Below are positions 1-10,387 of a DNA stretch of 64,000 nt, in pieces (position 1 is the stretch's first letter; the number at the start of each line of letters is the position of its first letter). The notes beneath the pieces were generated by a model. It had not been told where the DNA came from. It did no database searches and saw only the letters and a list, made by a program, of their open reading frames with translations. The position numbers and the translations under genes are program-made. The DNA lies in contig NHBG02000020.1 of the NCBI GenBank assembly GCA_002167855.2, positions 25,604-89,603 on the forward strand, given 5' to 3'. The stretch is from Gammaproteobacteria bacterium TMED1 (GTDB lineage Bacteria > Pseudomonadota > Gammaproteobacteria > Pseudomonadales > Azotimanducaceae).

Positions 1-1840
1 CATCAGTAGCATCAAGCGGATCTAGTCCATATATTGTCTCAAATATATCTCTTATACCGTCACCATCATCGTCTGTATCTGCGTTATTACCGATACCATC
101 TGAGTCAGTGTCGAGGTGCTCACCGGCGTCAAGTGGAAATGCATCTACAATATCTAAAAAGCCATCGTTATCGTCATCAGGGTCTTCAAAATCAATGACT
201 CCATCAGAATCATTATCTGGTGGATCAGGTGCCCATTGGGCAACTTGGAATCGAACCGTATCAATTGATAACGCAGCATCAGCCCCCTTTTCAATATCGT
301 TTTTATCTACACCACAGGGAAGCTCGGAACCCCCTTGCACCTGACAGGTATGATCTGGAGATGAAAACTCACCAATTTCCAGACTACCTGGGAACCCCAC
401 CCCATAAGCCATAATCGTCGCGAATTCATCATCCACCGCGTGCCCCTTTGACCAAGCAAATGTCCCTCTGCTAAGAGCTTCGCGTCTATCATGCGCAAGT
501 CCCATATTATGACCTAGTTCATGGATGGTAACTCTGTCTCTACAATCGATATATGCTGTCGCAATAAAATTTTGTCCAATAATGCTCTTGAAGTCTCCTA
601 ATTGTCCATTTGGCATAGTGCCTAATCCACAAGTGTCTTCTCCAGCAAGAGAAGGTAATCTTCTAGAGCGAAACAAAACCACCAAATCGGCTCCAACACT
701 GAGTCTTTTCGCGCTAAGCCCAGAAAATACTCCCTCTTCGCTCAACATGGCGTCATAGGCAACATCAATAAGCACCGACTCGCTATACTCGACCTCTTCA
801 AGGTGCACTAGCCTCAAACTGGCGCCAATATTGCTATTCTGAAGCGAAAGATTTCCATATTCTAAGACGTGTACAACACGTGCCTCGAGATCTAAATAAA
901 GGTCAGAAACTCCTGGCGTATAAAGGACCATTACATCCAGAGTGCTATTTCCCGGCTTCCTTGAAGCATCCACTGCATTGGTCTGCATTAACGACTCATT
1001 AAAGTCGCTAACACCATCGCCATCAGTATCTTGGAGAGTATCAATTGAAGTAACCCGAAAATTCCGATGTAGCTCTGAGCCTGGAGCAGAAACATTCTGC
1101 CAGAGGTAATGCTGCCCCCCCTCGGTTTCCTGCAGTGACAGGTGAACATATTCATAGCCGGAAACGCTCGTAAAAGGCATCGTAATTGAAATCGCCTCGC
1201 TCTCCGAAGAAGGTTCTAACGAGTACTCCAAGGGATACTCCCATATGGGATAGTATCCCGTCCAATACTTTGGCGTTTCGAATAGACCTAGGTGCAGCGA
1301 TAAAGGAGGTATCGTATCAGTCGGTGACATATTCTTAATAGGGGGTAAATTAACTGTCACCTCATCCATTCCAATAGAAAAGGTAGCAGTCGCTGTTCCA
1401 TTCAAATATACAGTGCTCAGGCCTCCACCCGTCGCGTGATCCAAATACGTTACCGGTTCGAACCGGAGTGTTTGAGTTGTCTCCCAGCTACCATCCTTGA
1501 TCTCCTGAAGATAAGCATAAATTTCATAATTACCCTCAACACCATAGTCGTAAAAGGGGAATTTCAGCGTATACGTGTTACTGTAATTTTCGCCTACACC
1601 AAGGATTTCAGGATAATAAGCGGCGCCTAGATAAGTGAAATCTCCATCTTTATTGCCCCATATCCGGACCCGAATAACTCCCGTGTTTTCTTCGCCGTAA
1701 TTTCTTACTCCCGCACGCAGAATCATTGAGGTTGGGTCCCCGCTCTCCAGTACACAAGGACATATAAATTCTGACTCCGCGAGCGCGCCTTGGCCTAGAA
1801 TTAGAGTAAGTAATAAAACCGAATAAAAGAATCTAGCCAT
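1..1840 (-). CDS. Secreted reprolysin-like zinc metalloprotease with calcium-binding repeats (3' end outside window)
   Basis: The reading frame starts at 1840 and stays open to the window edge, so the C-terminus is missing (at least 613 codons). The N-terminus is a signal peptide ending in ALA before ESEF. The first ~300 residues look like extracellular beta-rich domains. Near residues 440-455 is the metzincin zinc motif HELGHNMGLAHD, which matches the reprolysin pattern HExxHxxGxxHD. A Met-turn, TIMAYG, follows about 30 residues later. After the catalytic domain come acidic repeats (DNDSDGVIDFEDPDDDNDG, then DTDSDGIGNNADTDDDGDG) typical of thrombospondin type-3-like calcium-binding segments. 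The gene lies 22 bp downstream of the 208-residue gene and is probably cotranscribed with it. The protease assignment is firm from the motifs; substrate and export route are unknown. There may be a C-terminal sorting domain beyond the edge. Confidence 0.85.
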   Translation of the reverse strand, partial: MARFFYSVLLLTLILGQGALAESEFICPCVLESGDPTSMILRAGVRNYGEENTGVIRVRIWGNKDGDFTYLGAAYYPEILGVGENYSNTYTLKFPFYDYGVEGNYEIYAYLQEIKDGSWETTQTLRFEPVTYLDHATGGGLSTVYLNGTATATFSIGMDEVTVNLPPIKNMSPTDTIPPLSLHLGLFETPKYWTGYYPIWEYPLEYSLEPSSESEAISITMPFTSVSGYEYVHLSLQETEGGQHYLWQNVSAPGSELHRNFRVTSIDTLQDTDGDGVSDFNESLMQTNAVDASRKPGNSTLDVMVLYTPGVSDLYLDLEARVVHVLEYGNLSLQNSNIGASLRLVHLEEVEYSESVLIDVAYDAMLSEEGVFSGLSAKRLSVGADLVVLFRSRRLPSLAGEDTCGLGTMPNGQLGDFKSIIGQNFIATAYIDCRDRVTIHELGHNMGLAHDRREALSRGTFAWSKGHAVDDEFATIMAYGVGFPGSLEIGEFSSPDHTCQVQGGSELPCGVDKNDIEKGADAALSIDTVRFQVAQWAPDPPDNDSDGVIDFEDPDDDNDGFLDIVDAFPLDAGEHLDTDSDGIGNNADTDDDGDGIRDIFETIYGLDPLDATD

Positions 1841-1862
1841 TGGAATTATTAACCATCATTTT

Positions 1863-2489
1863 TCACTTGTCTGATGGCTCTGTGACCTTTCGAATTACAT
1901 AGTCTGGTTTTGTATAATCCACATTCGGGTCCATATTCTTTGATGGCATCAGCCAACCAAAGGAAGCTGTCCCCACCAGTTCATACGTTCCCTTCATTGT
2001 ACCTACATTAGCAAAGGTACTACTTGGACCAAGAGTGAGTAATAAGTCGGCAGAATCCTCAATGGCAGTCGCAGTGATTACTTTGATTCCTCGTCTTTGG
2101 TTCTTTACTTGCGTGACAGTTAGTAATAGGTCAGAGTCAATCTGCGGAACACTTAACATTATATTGTCACCCAGAGCTATCTCTGACGACCATTTGGTTT
2201 TAAGTTCTAGTGGCACCGCATCCACAACATTGCCTTGATAACCCTTTATATCAGGAATATTACTTTCTTCAATTAAAGACCACATTACGAGGGGAGCCTT
2301 CTTTTGAATAAGTGACGCAGACGGGGCGTAAGGAGAAATTTCAGTATCTAATACCTGCTCACTATCGATCAAATTAGAAGTAACTATCTCCTCCGAAACC
2401 TTCCGTGGTCCACTTAATAACCAAATAAATCCCGCAGTGAAAAATATGAGCGTAAGGACAAAAGTGGAGATTACGGTTTTCGTCATCAA
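1863..2489 (-). CDS. Membrane-anchored protein resembling a metalloprotease propeptide
   Basis: This 208-residue protein starts MMTKT and has one N-terminal hydrophobic segment (about residues 5-26). That suggests a periplasmic domain tethered to the inner membrane or an uncleaved signal. The C-terminal half contains LTLGPSSTFANVGTMKGTYE followed by GWLMPSKNMD. This resembles the region that normally precedes the catalytic domain in bacterial reprolysin-like metalloproteases (pattern LTLG..stF....T..G.YEL). Here it is a separate gene just upstream of such a protease, so it may act as a chaperone or inhibitor in trans. That is inference from remembered family patterns; the function is not established. 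It lies downstream of the MerR-like gene across a 66 bp gap. Confidence 0.6.
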   Translation of the reverse strand: MMTKTVISTFVLTLIFFTAGFIWLLSGPRKVSEEIVTSNLIDSEQVLDTEISPYAPSASLIQKKAPLVMWSLIEESNIPDIKGYQGNVVDAVPLELKTKWSSEIALGDNIMLSVPQIDSDLLLTVTQVKNQRRGIKVITATAIEDSADLLLTLGPSSTFANVGTMKGTYELVGTASFGWLMPSKNMDPNVDYTKPDYVIRKVTEPSDK

Positions 2490-2555
2490 TAGATACTAGT
2501 TTTTAACCCTTAGACAGATCAGAGGGTTTAGCCCCTCATTGGCATTTTGGTAGGA

Positions 2556-2912
2556 TTATGGCTTTAACGTCTTAAGAACATCTTCCAACTCAGTAACCAT
2601 CTGATAGATTAACTGCTTGTATCGTGTACTATCGTTTCTTTGTTCCTCACCAGACAGACGCTGTCTAGCCCCCCCAATAGTAAACCCCTGATCATAAAGC
2701 AGCGACCTAATTTGACGAATCATCAAAACATCCTGCCTCTGGTAATAACGACGGTTACCGCGTCTCTTAACAGGCTTGAGTTGGGGAAATTCTTGTTCCC
2801 AATAGCGGAGCACATGGGGCTTTACACCACAAAAACTGCTGACTTCTCCGATAGTGAAGTAAAGCTTCCCTGGAATAGGCGACAGTTCTGACTTATTGTC
2901 TAGGTCCTGCAT
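2556..2912 (-). CDS. MerR-family transcriptional regulator next to ihfA
   Basis: This is a 118-residue MerR-type DNA-binding protein. The helix-turn-helix segment [20 protein letters not shown] and the wing region [19 protein letters not shown] fill residues 18-75, followed by a short coiled-coil helix. It closely resembles the conserved small MerR regulator encoded beside ihfA in Pseudomonas and relatives. It lacks a long effector-binding domain, so no metal or drug ligand can be assigned. The start overlaps the end of ihfA by 20 bp, with GGAAG just ahead of the ATG, which implies translational coupling in the pheST-ihfA transcript. In Pseudomonas this gene is followed by a tRNA-Pro; none is visible here. 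Confidence 0.85.
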   Translation of the reverse strand: MQDLDNKSELSPIPGKLYFTIGEVSSFCGVKPHVLRYWEQEFPQLKPVKRRGNRRYYQRQDVLMIRQIRSLLYDQGFTIGGARQRLSGEEQRNDSTRYKQLIYQMVTELEDVLKTLKP

Positions 2913-3195
2913 ATACTTCCACTCTAGCCTTCAACTTCTGACCTGGCCTAAATGTGACGACTCTTCTCGCTGATACCGGAATCTCTTCGCCGGTCTTTGG
3001 ATTACGACCGGGACGCTGACCCTTATCTCTAAGATCAAAATTACCGAATCCAGATAACTTGATATGCTCATTAGCTTCTAAAGAAGCTCGCATTTCCTCA
3101 AAAAACAACTCAACGACTTCTTTCGCCTCTCGCTTATTTAGGCCAAGTTCGTCGAACAACTTTTCTGCCATTTCAGACTTTGTTAACGCGACCAT
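2893..3195 (-). CDS. ihfA: Integration host factor subunit alpha
   Basis: This 100-residue HU-family protein forms the IHF heterodimer with IhfB, encoded at 15427-15765. IHF bends DNA sharply at specific sites and acts in transcription, replication and recombination. The sequence has the N-terminal dimerisation helices ([20 protein letters not shown]), the alpha-type [20 protein letters not shown] segment and the DNA-intercalating proline arm [12 protein letters not shown]. Length and order match the family. It is the distal gene of the pheS-pheT-ihfA operon and starts 2 bp after the pheT stop, as in E. coli and Pseudomonas. Confidence 0.97.
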   Translation of the reverse strand: MVALTKSEMAEKLFDELGLNKREAKEVVELFFEEMRASLEANEHIKLSGFGNFDLRDKGQRPGRNPKTGEEIPVSARRVVTFRPGQKLKARVEVYAGPRQ

Positions 3196-3197
3196 AA

Positions 3198-5597
3198 TCA
3201 GTCTCTTAAGCTAGCTTTTAGTTCCGATTTTAAGGAGGAAACGATCTTGATTATAGATTGATTAATTTCCTCATCGTTAAGAGTGCGCGAACCATGACGG
3301 AACGTCAAGCCCATAGCGATACTTTTTCTATTAGGATCAATGCCTTTGCCTTGATAAACATCAAATAACTTTAGGTTTATTAGGCTGTCATTCGTTGCCA
3401 AGTACACGCATTTCATTACACTCGCTGCGCTTATACTTTGGTCTACAATGATAGCTATATCCCTACGAACTTCAGGAAATTTGGATAAAGATCTGACCTT
3501 AGCGACCACTTTATTAACAATCAGCCCAACTTTTAGCTCAAAAAGGTAAACAGGATTACGAATGTCTAAAGCCTGCTGTACCCGCGGGTCCAAGAGCCCC
3601 AAATATCCTACCAACTCTTTCTCTCTCCTGATTTCAGCTGCCTGACCAGACTGCAATGTGGGGTGGAGGACCGGTACCACTTCGAAATCCGCAGACGTAA
3701 GCGCTAGAATACTTTCGAGATCCCCCTTCACATCATAAAAATCAATTATATTTCGATCACTCGCCCAATTTTCTACGTGACGCGAACCACAGGCTATTCC
3801 TGCAATAGTTTTCTCTTGCAAAATATCACTGAAACTAGCTTCTGAAATATCCTTAACCTGACCAAATCGCAATCCTACTTCAAATAACCTAATCCTCTCA
3901 TGCTGACGGTTAAGATTGTAGATCAAAGACTTAAGTAACCCCGTCCATAATGTCGTTCGCATTACCGACATATCCTTCGATAACGGATTCGCAAGCTTGA
4001 TAGGTTCCTTCTCTGGATCAATTAGTCTCTCCAACTCAGGGTCTACAAAGCTATAGTTAATCGTTTCTTGGTAACCTCTTGCTACTAATTGACTTCGTAT
4101 ACGCCCTAAAGGAATTTCACTTTCGTCGTTACTACTCATCTTAAGCGAAGTAAGGGGAGTTCTAACGGGTAGCGAGTTGTAACCATAGATCCTGCTAATT
4201 TCCTCAATAAGATCTGCTTCGATAGAAATATCAAAACGATGTGAAGGCGCCTTGACTATCCAATATGTATTATTTTCAGCTTTCGAACACCTGAATCCGA
4301 AGCCCAAGCGCTCTAAAATACCCTCAATCGTACTATCATCAATTGCAACACCTAGTAATTTCTCTACGCGACTAGCCCGCAGTTTAATATCTTTAATCTT
4401 GGGTAAATGTTCACTGTGTACGCTATGACTCAAAGGTCCCGCTTCTCCTCCGACGATAGCTATTAGTAATTCTGTCGCCCGTTCTATGGCAGAAATCTGG
4501 CCTTGCCAATCTACACCACGCTCAAAACGATGTGCCGCGTCAGAGCTTAAACCATAATAGCGAGCACGCCCGGCAATAGCAGAAGGCGAGAACCAAGCAC
4601 TTTCGAGAACGATATCTTTTGTGTTCGAGGTTACTGAAGTGGTCAATCCGCCCATCACGCCTCCGATGCCGATAGGACCATTACCATCGGTGATCAATAA
4701 TGTTTCACCATTTAAAATGACTTCCTCGCCATTTAAAAGAGTAATACGTTCACCTTCTTTAGATTGTCTGACTACAATTTTTTCTTTCAATTGGTTTAGA
4801 TCATACGCATGCATGGGCTGATTGAGCTCTAACATTACATAATTGGTAACATCGACCACGGGATCAATACTTCTGATACCACTTCGTCTAAGCTTTTCTT
4901 TCATCCCCAGAGGGGTTAATGCGTTTATATTAATATTACGTAATACTCGACTTACAAAACGCGGACATGTCTGCGGATCGCCAAGTTCTACTGGGAAAAT
5001 ATCTTCAACAATGGGCGTAACAAAACGATCTTCAGGATAGGAAACATCAATTTCATTTATAAGCCCTGTCTCCCTTGCCAAACCAACGATTCCAAGGCAA
5101 TCACTTCGATTAGGTGTAAGATCAAGATCGATAATATTATCGTCTAATTTAAGAAAATGACGTATGTCCTCACCAACTGGTGCTTCGAGGGGTAACTCCA
5201 TTAAGCCTTCGTGAAGATCACTAATTCCTAATTCGCGCTCTGAGCAGAGCATACCAAAAGAATCTACACCTCGAAGCTTAGCTTTTTTGATCTTTTCTTT
5301 ACCAAGCTTTGCTCCAACGAGCGCGAAGGGTACTTTAATGCCTACGCGAGCGTTGGGAGCACCGCAAACGACCTGTAACTCTTCATGCCCGCTGCTGACT
5401 TTGCAAACTAAAAGTTTCTCTGCATCTGGGTGTATCTCAGCCTTTATTATCTCACCAACAATAACCTTGCTACATTCACCGGCCACAGATGTAAACCCAT
5501 CGACCTCAAGTCCAGCCATCGTGAGTTGGTGAACCAGCTCCCTTGTACTTATGGGTGGATCAACAAACTCTCGCAACCAAGCTTCACTAAATTTCAT
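3198..5597 (-). CDS. pheT: Phenylalanyl-tRNA synthetase beta subunit
   Basis: PheT forms the alpha2-beta2 synthetase with PheS and charges tRNA-Phe. The protein has 799 residues when started at the ATG at 5597 ([12 protein letters not shown]), the usual family N-terminus. An ATG 27 bp further upstream would only add an atypical MCYWGWVRS tail. Visible parts are the EMAP/tRNA-binding-like domain near residues 40-150, the B3/B4 editing region, the B5 domain (around residues 400-475) and the C-terminal anticodon-binding ferredoxin-fold domain ([13 protein letters not shown]). It lies 85 bp downstream of pheS. Confidence 0.96.
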   Translation of the reverse strand: MKFSEAWLREFVDPPISTRELVHQLTMAGLEVDGFTSVAGECSKVIVGEIIKAEIHPDAEKLLVCKVSSGHEELQVVCGAPNARVGIKVPFALVGAKLGKEKIKKAKLRGVDSFGMLCSERELGISDLHEGLMELPLEAPVGEDIRHFLKLDDNIIDLDLTPNRSDCLGIVGLARETGLINEIDVSYPEDRFVTPIVEDIFPVELGDPQTCPRFVSRVLRNININALTPLGMKEKLRRSGIRSIDPVVDVTNYVMLELNQPMHAYDLNQLKEKIVVRQSKEGERITLLNGEEVILNGETLLITDGNGPIGIGGVMGGLTTSVTSNTKDIVLESAWFSPSAIAGRARYYGLSSDAAHRFERGVDWQGQISAIERATELLIAIVGGEAGPLSHSVHSEHLPKIKDIKLRASRVEKLLGVAIDDSTIEGILERLGFGFRCSKAENNTYWIVKAPSHRFDISIEADLIEEISRIYGYNSLPVRTPLTSLKMSSNDESEIPLGRIRSQLVARGYQETINYSFVDPELERLIDPEKEPIKLANPLSKDMSVMRTTLWTGLLKSLIYNLNRQHERIRLFEVGLRFGQVKDISEASFSDILQEKTIAGIACGSRHVENWASDRNIIDFYDVKGDLESILALTSADFEVVPVLHPTLQSGQAAEIRREKELVGYLGLLDPRVQQALDIRNPVYLFELKVGLIVNKVVAKVRSLSKFPEVRRDIAIIVDQSISAASVMKCVYLATNDSLINLKLFDVYQGKGIDPNRKSIAMGLTFRHGSRTLNDEEINQSIIKIVSSLKSELKASLRD

Positions 5598-5682
5598 GGA
5601 TCTAACCCAGCCCCAATAACACAACAGTTTTGAGTAACCGAACTCCCATTGCTATAAAGTACGATCTTAGGGTAAACATAAA

Positions 5683-6714
<1,032 letters not shown>

Positions 6715-6764
6715 TTATATTTCATTTAAATTGAGTAGCCCAACTGGTAGTTCGGCCAAAAAGA

Positions 6765-7124
6765 CTAGGCAGCCAACGCTTCCTTAGCTTTCTCAGCCAA
6801 CGCCGCAAAAGCCTCTTTCTCATTAACTGCAAGATCCGCGAGGACACGTCGGTCGATTTCAACGTTCTGCTGTTTAAGTCCATCAATCATTCGACTGTAT
6901 GATAAACCGTTTTCCCGAGCGGCAGCGTTAATACGCTGGATCCACAAACCCCGAAACATTCTCTTGCGAACTTTACGGTCGCGATAAGCATATTGACCGG
7001 CCTTGGTAACTGCTTGCTTAGCTACTCTGAAGACTCTACTGCGGGCCCCATAATAACCCTTCGCCTTCTTCAGAACTTTCTTATGTCTTCGATGAGCGGT
7101 TACACCTCTTTTCACTCTTGGCAT
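6765..7124 (-). CDS. rplT: 50S ribosomal protein L20
   Basis: This 119-residue basic ribosomal protein binds 23S rRNA early in 50S assembly. The N-terminal tail [20 protein letters not shown] and the segment [20 protein letters not shown] are diagnostic. In E. coli L20 represses its own operon by binding the rpmI leader. The gene is 14 bp downstream of rpmI in the conserved infC-rpmI-rplT order. I did not resolve an L20-binding mRNA structure here. Confidence 0.97.
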   Translation of the reverse strand: MPRVKRGVTAHRRHKKVLKKAKGYYGARSRVFRVAKQAVTKAGQYAYRDRKVRKRMFRGLWIQRINAAARENGLSYSRMIDGLKQQNVEIDRRVLADLAVNEKEAFAALAEKAKEALAA

Positions 7125-7138
7125 TTTCTTCTCCTAGC

Positions 7139-7330
7139 TTAATCGCCCAATAAGCGACGAATTAGTGACACGTCACTCTTAGCAACATCCTGCATTGCAC
7201 GAAGCTGCCTTTTTCTCTTTGTACTCTTTTTCGTCAGGATATGACTCCTGTGAGACTGACGATGCTTATAACCTTTTGCGGTTTTCTTGAACCGCTTTGC
7301 TGCACCACTACTACTTTTCATTTTCGGCAT
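7139..7330 (-). CDS. rpmI: 50S ribosomal protein L35
   Basis: This 63-residue, very basic protein starts [20 protein letters not shown] and contains the conserved [16 protein letters not shown] block. It is a small late-assembly protein of the large subunit. It lies 103 bp downstream of infC, a gap that in relatives holds the L20-responsive translational operator. It is one or two residues shorter than the E. coli protein, within the family range. Confidence 0.96.
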   Translation of the reverse strand: MPKMKSSSGAAKRFKKTAKGYKHRQSHRSHILTKKSTKRKRQLRAMQDVAKSDVSLIRRLLGD

Positions 7331-7433
7331 ATTTTCACTCCACTGCGTACCGCTCTAACACAGACCATATTTATGAGTCTGCAGCGCCCTTACCTGACGA
7401 CTTTATATTCCCTGTTTCAGGATATTTCCCGCC

Positions 7434-7976
7434 TCAGGCTGTTGCTTGTTTGCCCTTTTTTTTACTGTTCGGGGCAAGGACCATAGTAAGTTGACGACCC
7501 TCCATCTTCGGATGCGACTCCACGGTACCTATCTCTTCCAGGTCACCCTCAATCCGCTTCAGAAGATCCATTCCAAGCTCCTGATGAGCCATTTCACGAC
7601 CTCTAAATCGGAGAGTAACCTTCGCTTTATCACCATCATTTAGAAACCGTATTAGGTTGCGAAGCTTAACCTGATAATCACCTTCCTCAGTACCAGGACG
7701 AAACTTCATCTCTTTCACATGCATCCGCTTCTGTTTCTTCTTGGCCGCCGCCTTATCTTTCTTACTCTCGAATAGCTGTTTTCCATAATCTAATACCTTG
7801 CAAACTATAGGGTCCCCATCGGGAGCAATTTCTACAAGATCCAAACCGGCTTCTGCAGCGGCTTTGAGTGCCTCTGCAATCGGCACAATGCCCACTTGCT
7901 TGCCATCTGCCGAGATCAATCTGACAGATCCAGCTTCAATTTCCTCGTTTATCCGAGCTCTCTTTGACTCTTTAAT
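7434..7976 (-). CDS. infC: Translation initiation factor IF-3, AUU start
   Basis: IF-3 binds the 30S subunit, keeps 50S off and rejects non-canonical start codons. Starting at the ATT at 7976 gives 180 residues, the same length as E. coli IF-3. The N-terminus [13 protein letters not shown] precedes the N-domain, and the C-domain carries [20 protein letters not shown] and [11 protein letters not shown]. The first conventional start (TTG at 7919) would delete the conserved RINEEI strand. An AGGAG at 7984-7988 sits 7 nt before the ATT. The rare AUU is known in the family as the basis of infC autoregulation. The arginines used for start selection in E. coli (FRPGT, KLR, IRF, GRQ regions) are all present. 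Confidence 0.95.
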   Translation of the reverse strand: MKESKRARINEEIEAGSVRLISADGKQVGIVPIAEALKAAAEAGLDLVEIAPDGDPIVCKVLDYGKQLFESKKDKAAAKKKQKRMHVKEMKFRPGTEEGDYQVKLRNLIRFLNDGDKAKVTLRFRGREMAHQELGMDLLKRIEGDLEEIGTVESHPKMEGRQLTMVLAPNSKKKGKQATA

Positions 7977-7983
7977 ACACCCA

Positions 7984-7988
7984 CTCCT
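7984..7988 (-). promoter_or_regulatory. Shine-Dalgarno for infC AUU start
   Basis: AGGAG lies 7 nt upstream of the ATT at 7976-7974 on the minus strand. It fixes the start of infC at AUU and not at the downstream TTG. Confidence 0.8.
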
Positions 7989-8048
7989 CTTATATGGCGG
8001 CTTTGTGAGCTCCGCTCCTTCGAATTTAGGGCCGGCATTATAGCAAAA

Positions 8049-9971
8049 TCAAGCAATTCGTCCCCGTTTTTCTACTTCTGATTGCAAAATATCCGAAAAA
8101 TTTTCAATCAGCATAGTTCCTAGATCCATCCCATTTCTCGCTCTCACGGCTACTGTCTTACTCTCCTGCTCTCTATCGCCGATTATCAGCAAGTAAGGTA
8201 CTTTTTGAAGAGTATGCTCTCGAATCTTAAAACCAACTTTTTCATTCCTAAGATCGGTCTCTACTCGAAAACTTTTTTGAGAAAGAAATGTTGCAACATC
8301 GCAGACGTAATCTGACTGAGCGTCAGAAATATTACATACCATTACCTGAATCGGAGCAAGCCAGACTGGGAACTCTCCCGTGTAATGTTCTATCAATATT
8401 CCTGTGAACCGCTCAAGAGAACCAAACAATGCCCGGTGCAGCATCACTGGACGCTTGTCACGATTACCGCTCTCGTCAACATATGCGATATCAAACCTTT
8501 CTGGTAAGTTCATATCAACCTGAAGTGTACCGCATTGCCAATCACGGCCAATTGCGTCGCGAAGTACAAACTCTAATTTAGGACCATAAAATGCGCCTTC
8601 CCCCGGGTAGAGGACATAGTCCAGTTCCATAACATCGAGTGCATTACTTAGAGCACCCTCAAGTGTGTCCCAGACGTCATCGCTTCCGATTCGTTTTTCA
8701 GGTCGCGTAGAAAGCTTTATAATCACGTCCTCAAAACCAAAATCCTTGTAGATATCCAACACAAGCCTGACCACATCTATACACTCTTGCTCCATTTGCT
8801 GTTCCGTACAGTAAATGTGCGCATCATCCTGGGTAAAATGACGCACTCGCATAAGTCCGTGTAATGCCCCAGACGGCTCGTAACGATGCACCTTACCAAA
8901 TTCCGCCATGCGTAAAGGCAAATCACGATAGCTCTTAAGTCCCTGCGCAAACATGGACACAGAGCCAGGACAATTCATGGGTTTCAGCGCAAAGATGCGT
9001 TCATCTTCAGTCTGCGTCGAGAACATGTGCTCACGATAGTTAAACCAATGACCAGAAGTTTCCCACAACTGCCTATCCATAACATCAGGAGTATTTACCT
9101 CCACATAATTGGCAGATTTTTGACGCTTACGCATATACTCTAAAAGCTCAAGAAATACGGTCCAACCCTTCGGATGCCAAAAAACAGAACCCGGCGCTTC
9201 CTCGCTGAAATGAAATAGGTCAAGTTTACGTCCTAATTTACGATGGTCTCGTTTTTCTGACTCTTGAACTCTCTTTAAGTAATTCTTCAAGCTTTTCTTG
9301 TCACCCCAGGCGGTACCATATATACGCTGGAGCATCTCATTCTTAGAATCGCCACGCCAATAAGCGCCAGAAACTTTCGTAAGTTTGAAATATGGTAAAA
9401 ACCTCGTATTTGGGACATGAGGCCCTATACACATATCTAAATATTCTTGGTGGTAATACAAACCCATTTCAGTTTCTTCCGGCATATCATCTATGAGTCT
9501 TAACTTATAATCTTCCTTCCTCTCCTCAAACTTTGAGATGACTTTAGCTCTGGGAGTTATCTCTTTGACGATATCATACTCAGTAGATATCAAGAGTTTC
9601 ATTCTCTCCTCAATCTTATCCAAATCTTCGGTTGAAAATGGGTCATCAATCGCAATGTCATAGTAAAAACCATCATCTATCACAGGACCGATTACCATCT
9701 TGGCATGTGGATAAAGTTGCTTTACTGCATGTCCAATCAGATGAGCGCACGAATGCCTTATGATTTCGACACCCTCTTTATCTTTCGAGGTTATAATTCG
9801 GACGGTGGAATCACTTCCAATTAAATCGCTAGCGTCGCATAAGCTGCCATTCACTTCTCCCGCGATTGCAGACTTTGCCAGTCCGGGACCAATTGACTTT
9901 GCCAATTCATACACAGAAATTGGCGCATCGAATTCTCTTTTATCTCCATCAGGCAGCGTTACATAAAACAT
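8049..9971 (-). CDS. thrS: Threonyl-tRNA synthetase
   Basis: This 640-residue class II synthetase charges tRNA-Thr. It has the TGS domain (residues 1-63), the N2 editing domain with [19 protein letters not shown] (the HxxxH editing motif near residues 73-77), the catalytic core with the zinc-site Cys in [12 protein letters not shown], and a C-terminal anticodon-binding domain ([11 protein letters not shown]). It heads the thrS-infC-rpmI-rplT-pheST-ihfA block. E. coli thrS has an operator mimicking tRNA-Thr upstream of its start; I do not see a clear one in the 60 bp between thrS and the tRNA-Val gene. Confidence 0.97.
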   Translation of the reverse strand: MFYVTLPDGDKREFDAPISVYELAKSIGPGLAKSAIAGEVNGSLCDASDLIGSDSTVRIITSKDKEGVEIIRHSCAHLIGHAVKQLYPHAKMVIGPVIDDGFYYDIAIDDPFSTEDLDKIEERMKLLISTEYDIVKEITPRAKVISKFEERKEDYKLRLIDDMPEETEMGLYYHQEYLDMCIGPHVPNTRFLPYFKLTKVSGAYWRGDSKNEMLQRIYGTAWGDKKSLKNYLKRVQESEKRDHRKLGRKLDLFHFSEEAPGSVFWHPKGWTVFLELLEYMRKRQKSANYVEVNTPDVMDRQLWETSGHWFNYREHMFSTQTEDERIFALKPMNCPGSVSMFAQGLKSYRDLPLRMAEFGKVHRYEPSGALHGLMRVRHFTQDDAHIYCTEQQMEQECIDVVRLVLDIYKDFGFEDVIIKLSTRPEKRIGSDDVWDTLEGALSNALDVMELDYVLYPGEGAFYGPKLEFVLRDAIGRDWQCGTLQVDMNLPERFDIAYVDESGNRDKRPVMLHRALFGSLERFTGILIEHYTGEFPVWLAPIQVMVCNISDAQSDYVCDVATFLSQKSFRVETDLRNEKVGFKIREHTLQKVPYLLIIGDREQESKTVAVRARNGMDLGTMLIENFSDILQSEVEKRGRIA

Positions 9972-10031
9972 TTCTTATTATTTCTCTCAGATAAGGACAT
10001 AACTTTTTATTTAAAATTAATTGACTGAGTA

Positions 10032-10108
10032 TGGTAGGAATGGTCGGATTCGAACCGACGACCCTCGCCTTGTCGAGGCGATGCTCTAACCAACTGAGCT
10101 ACATTCCT
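10032..10108 (-). tRNA. tRNA-Val (anticodon GAC)
   Basis: This 77 nt minus-strand gene folds into a full cloverleaf. The acceptor stem is AGGAATG/CATTCCT, the D arm GCTC-AGTTGGTTA-GAGC, the anticodon arm TCGCC-TCGACAA-GGCGA with GAC in the centre, the T arm GTCGG-TTCGAAT-CCGAC, and the CCA end is encoded. A tRNA-Val(GAC) next to thrS is also found in Pseudomonas. A weak promoter-like pair (TTGAAA at 10140-10135, TAGTAA at 10118-10113) lies just upstream. Confidence 0.96.
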
Positions 10109-10301
10109 ATTTTTACTAAAGCCTCTGCACTTAATTTCAAACTGTAAACTAATTAAGGGCTAGTCAGCTCATTTTAGCCAAAAAGCACATGCTCGCCAAT
10201 GTATAAGCGAAAATCATATATCCTCGCGAAAATGAATGAAGGTGGACTTGTTAATGATGATTACTTGTAAGATTGTATGGATTAGATTGCTAAATTATGG
10301 C

Positions 10302-10328
10302 AAAAAAAAGCCCTCATTTCTGAGGGCT
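10302..10328 (-). terminator. Rho-independent terminator after amtB
   Basis: On the minus strand, AGCCCTC and GAGGGCT form a 7 bp stem around a 6 nt loop, followed directly by eight T residues. It lies about 60 bp past the amtB stop. A second, larger inverted repeat (GGGAGGAG at 10346-10353 with CTCCTCCC at 10369-10376) lies between the stop codon and this terminator. Confidence 0.9.
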
Positions 10329-10387
10329 GAAGAGAGAGAAAGGGTGGGAGGAGACTCCAATTAGCAACCTCCTCCCGAGGGGAATGC

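Noticed and set aside
2490..2555. Expected tRNA-Pro next to the MerR gene
   Set aside because: The stretch was read for a cloverleaf; only a weak GAGGG/CCCTC hairpin is present and no T-arm or acceptor pairing.
5598..5624. N-terminal extension of pheT
   Set aside because: MCYWGWVRS precedes the normal MKFSEAW start and is not part of the family.
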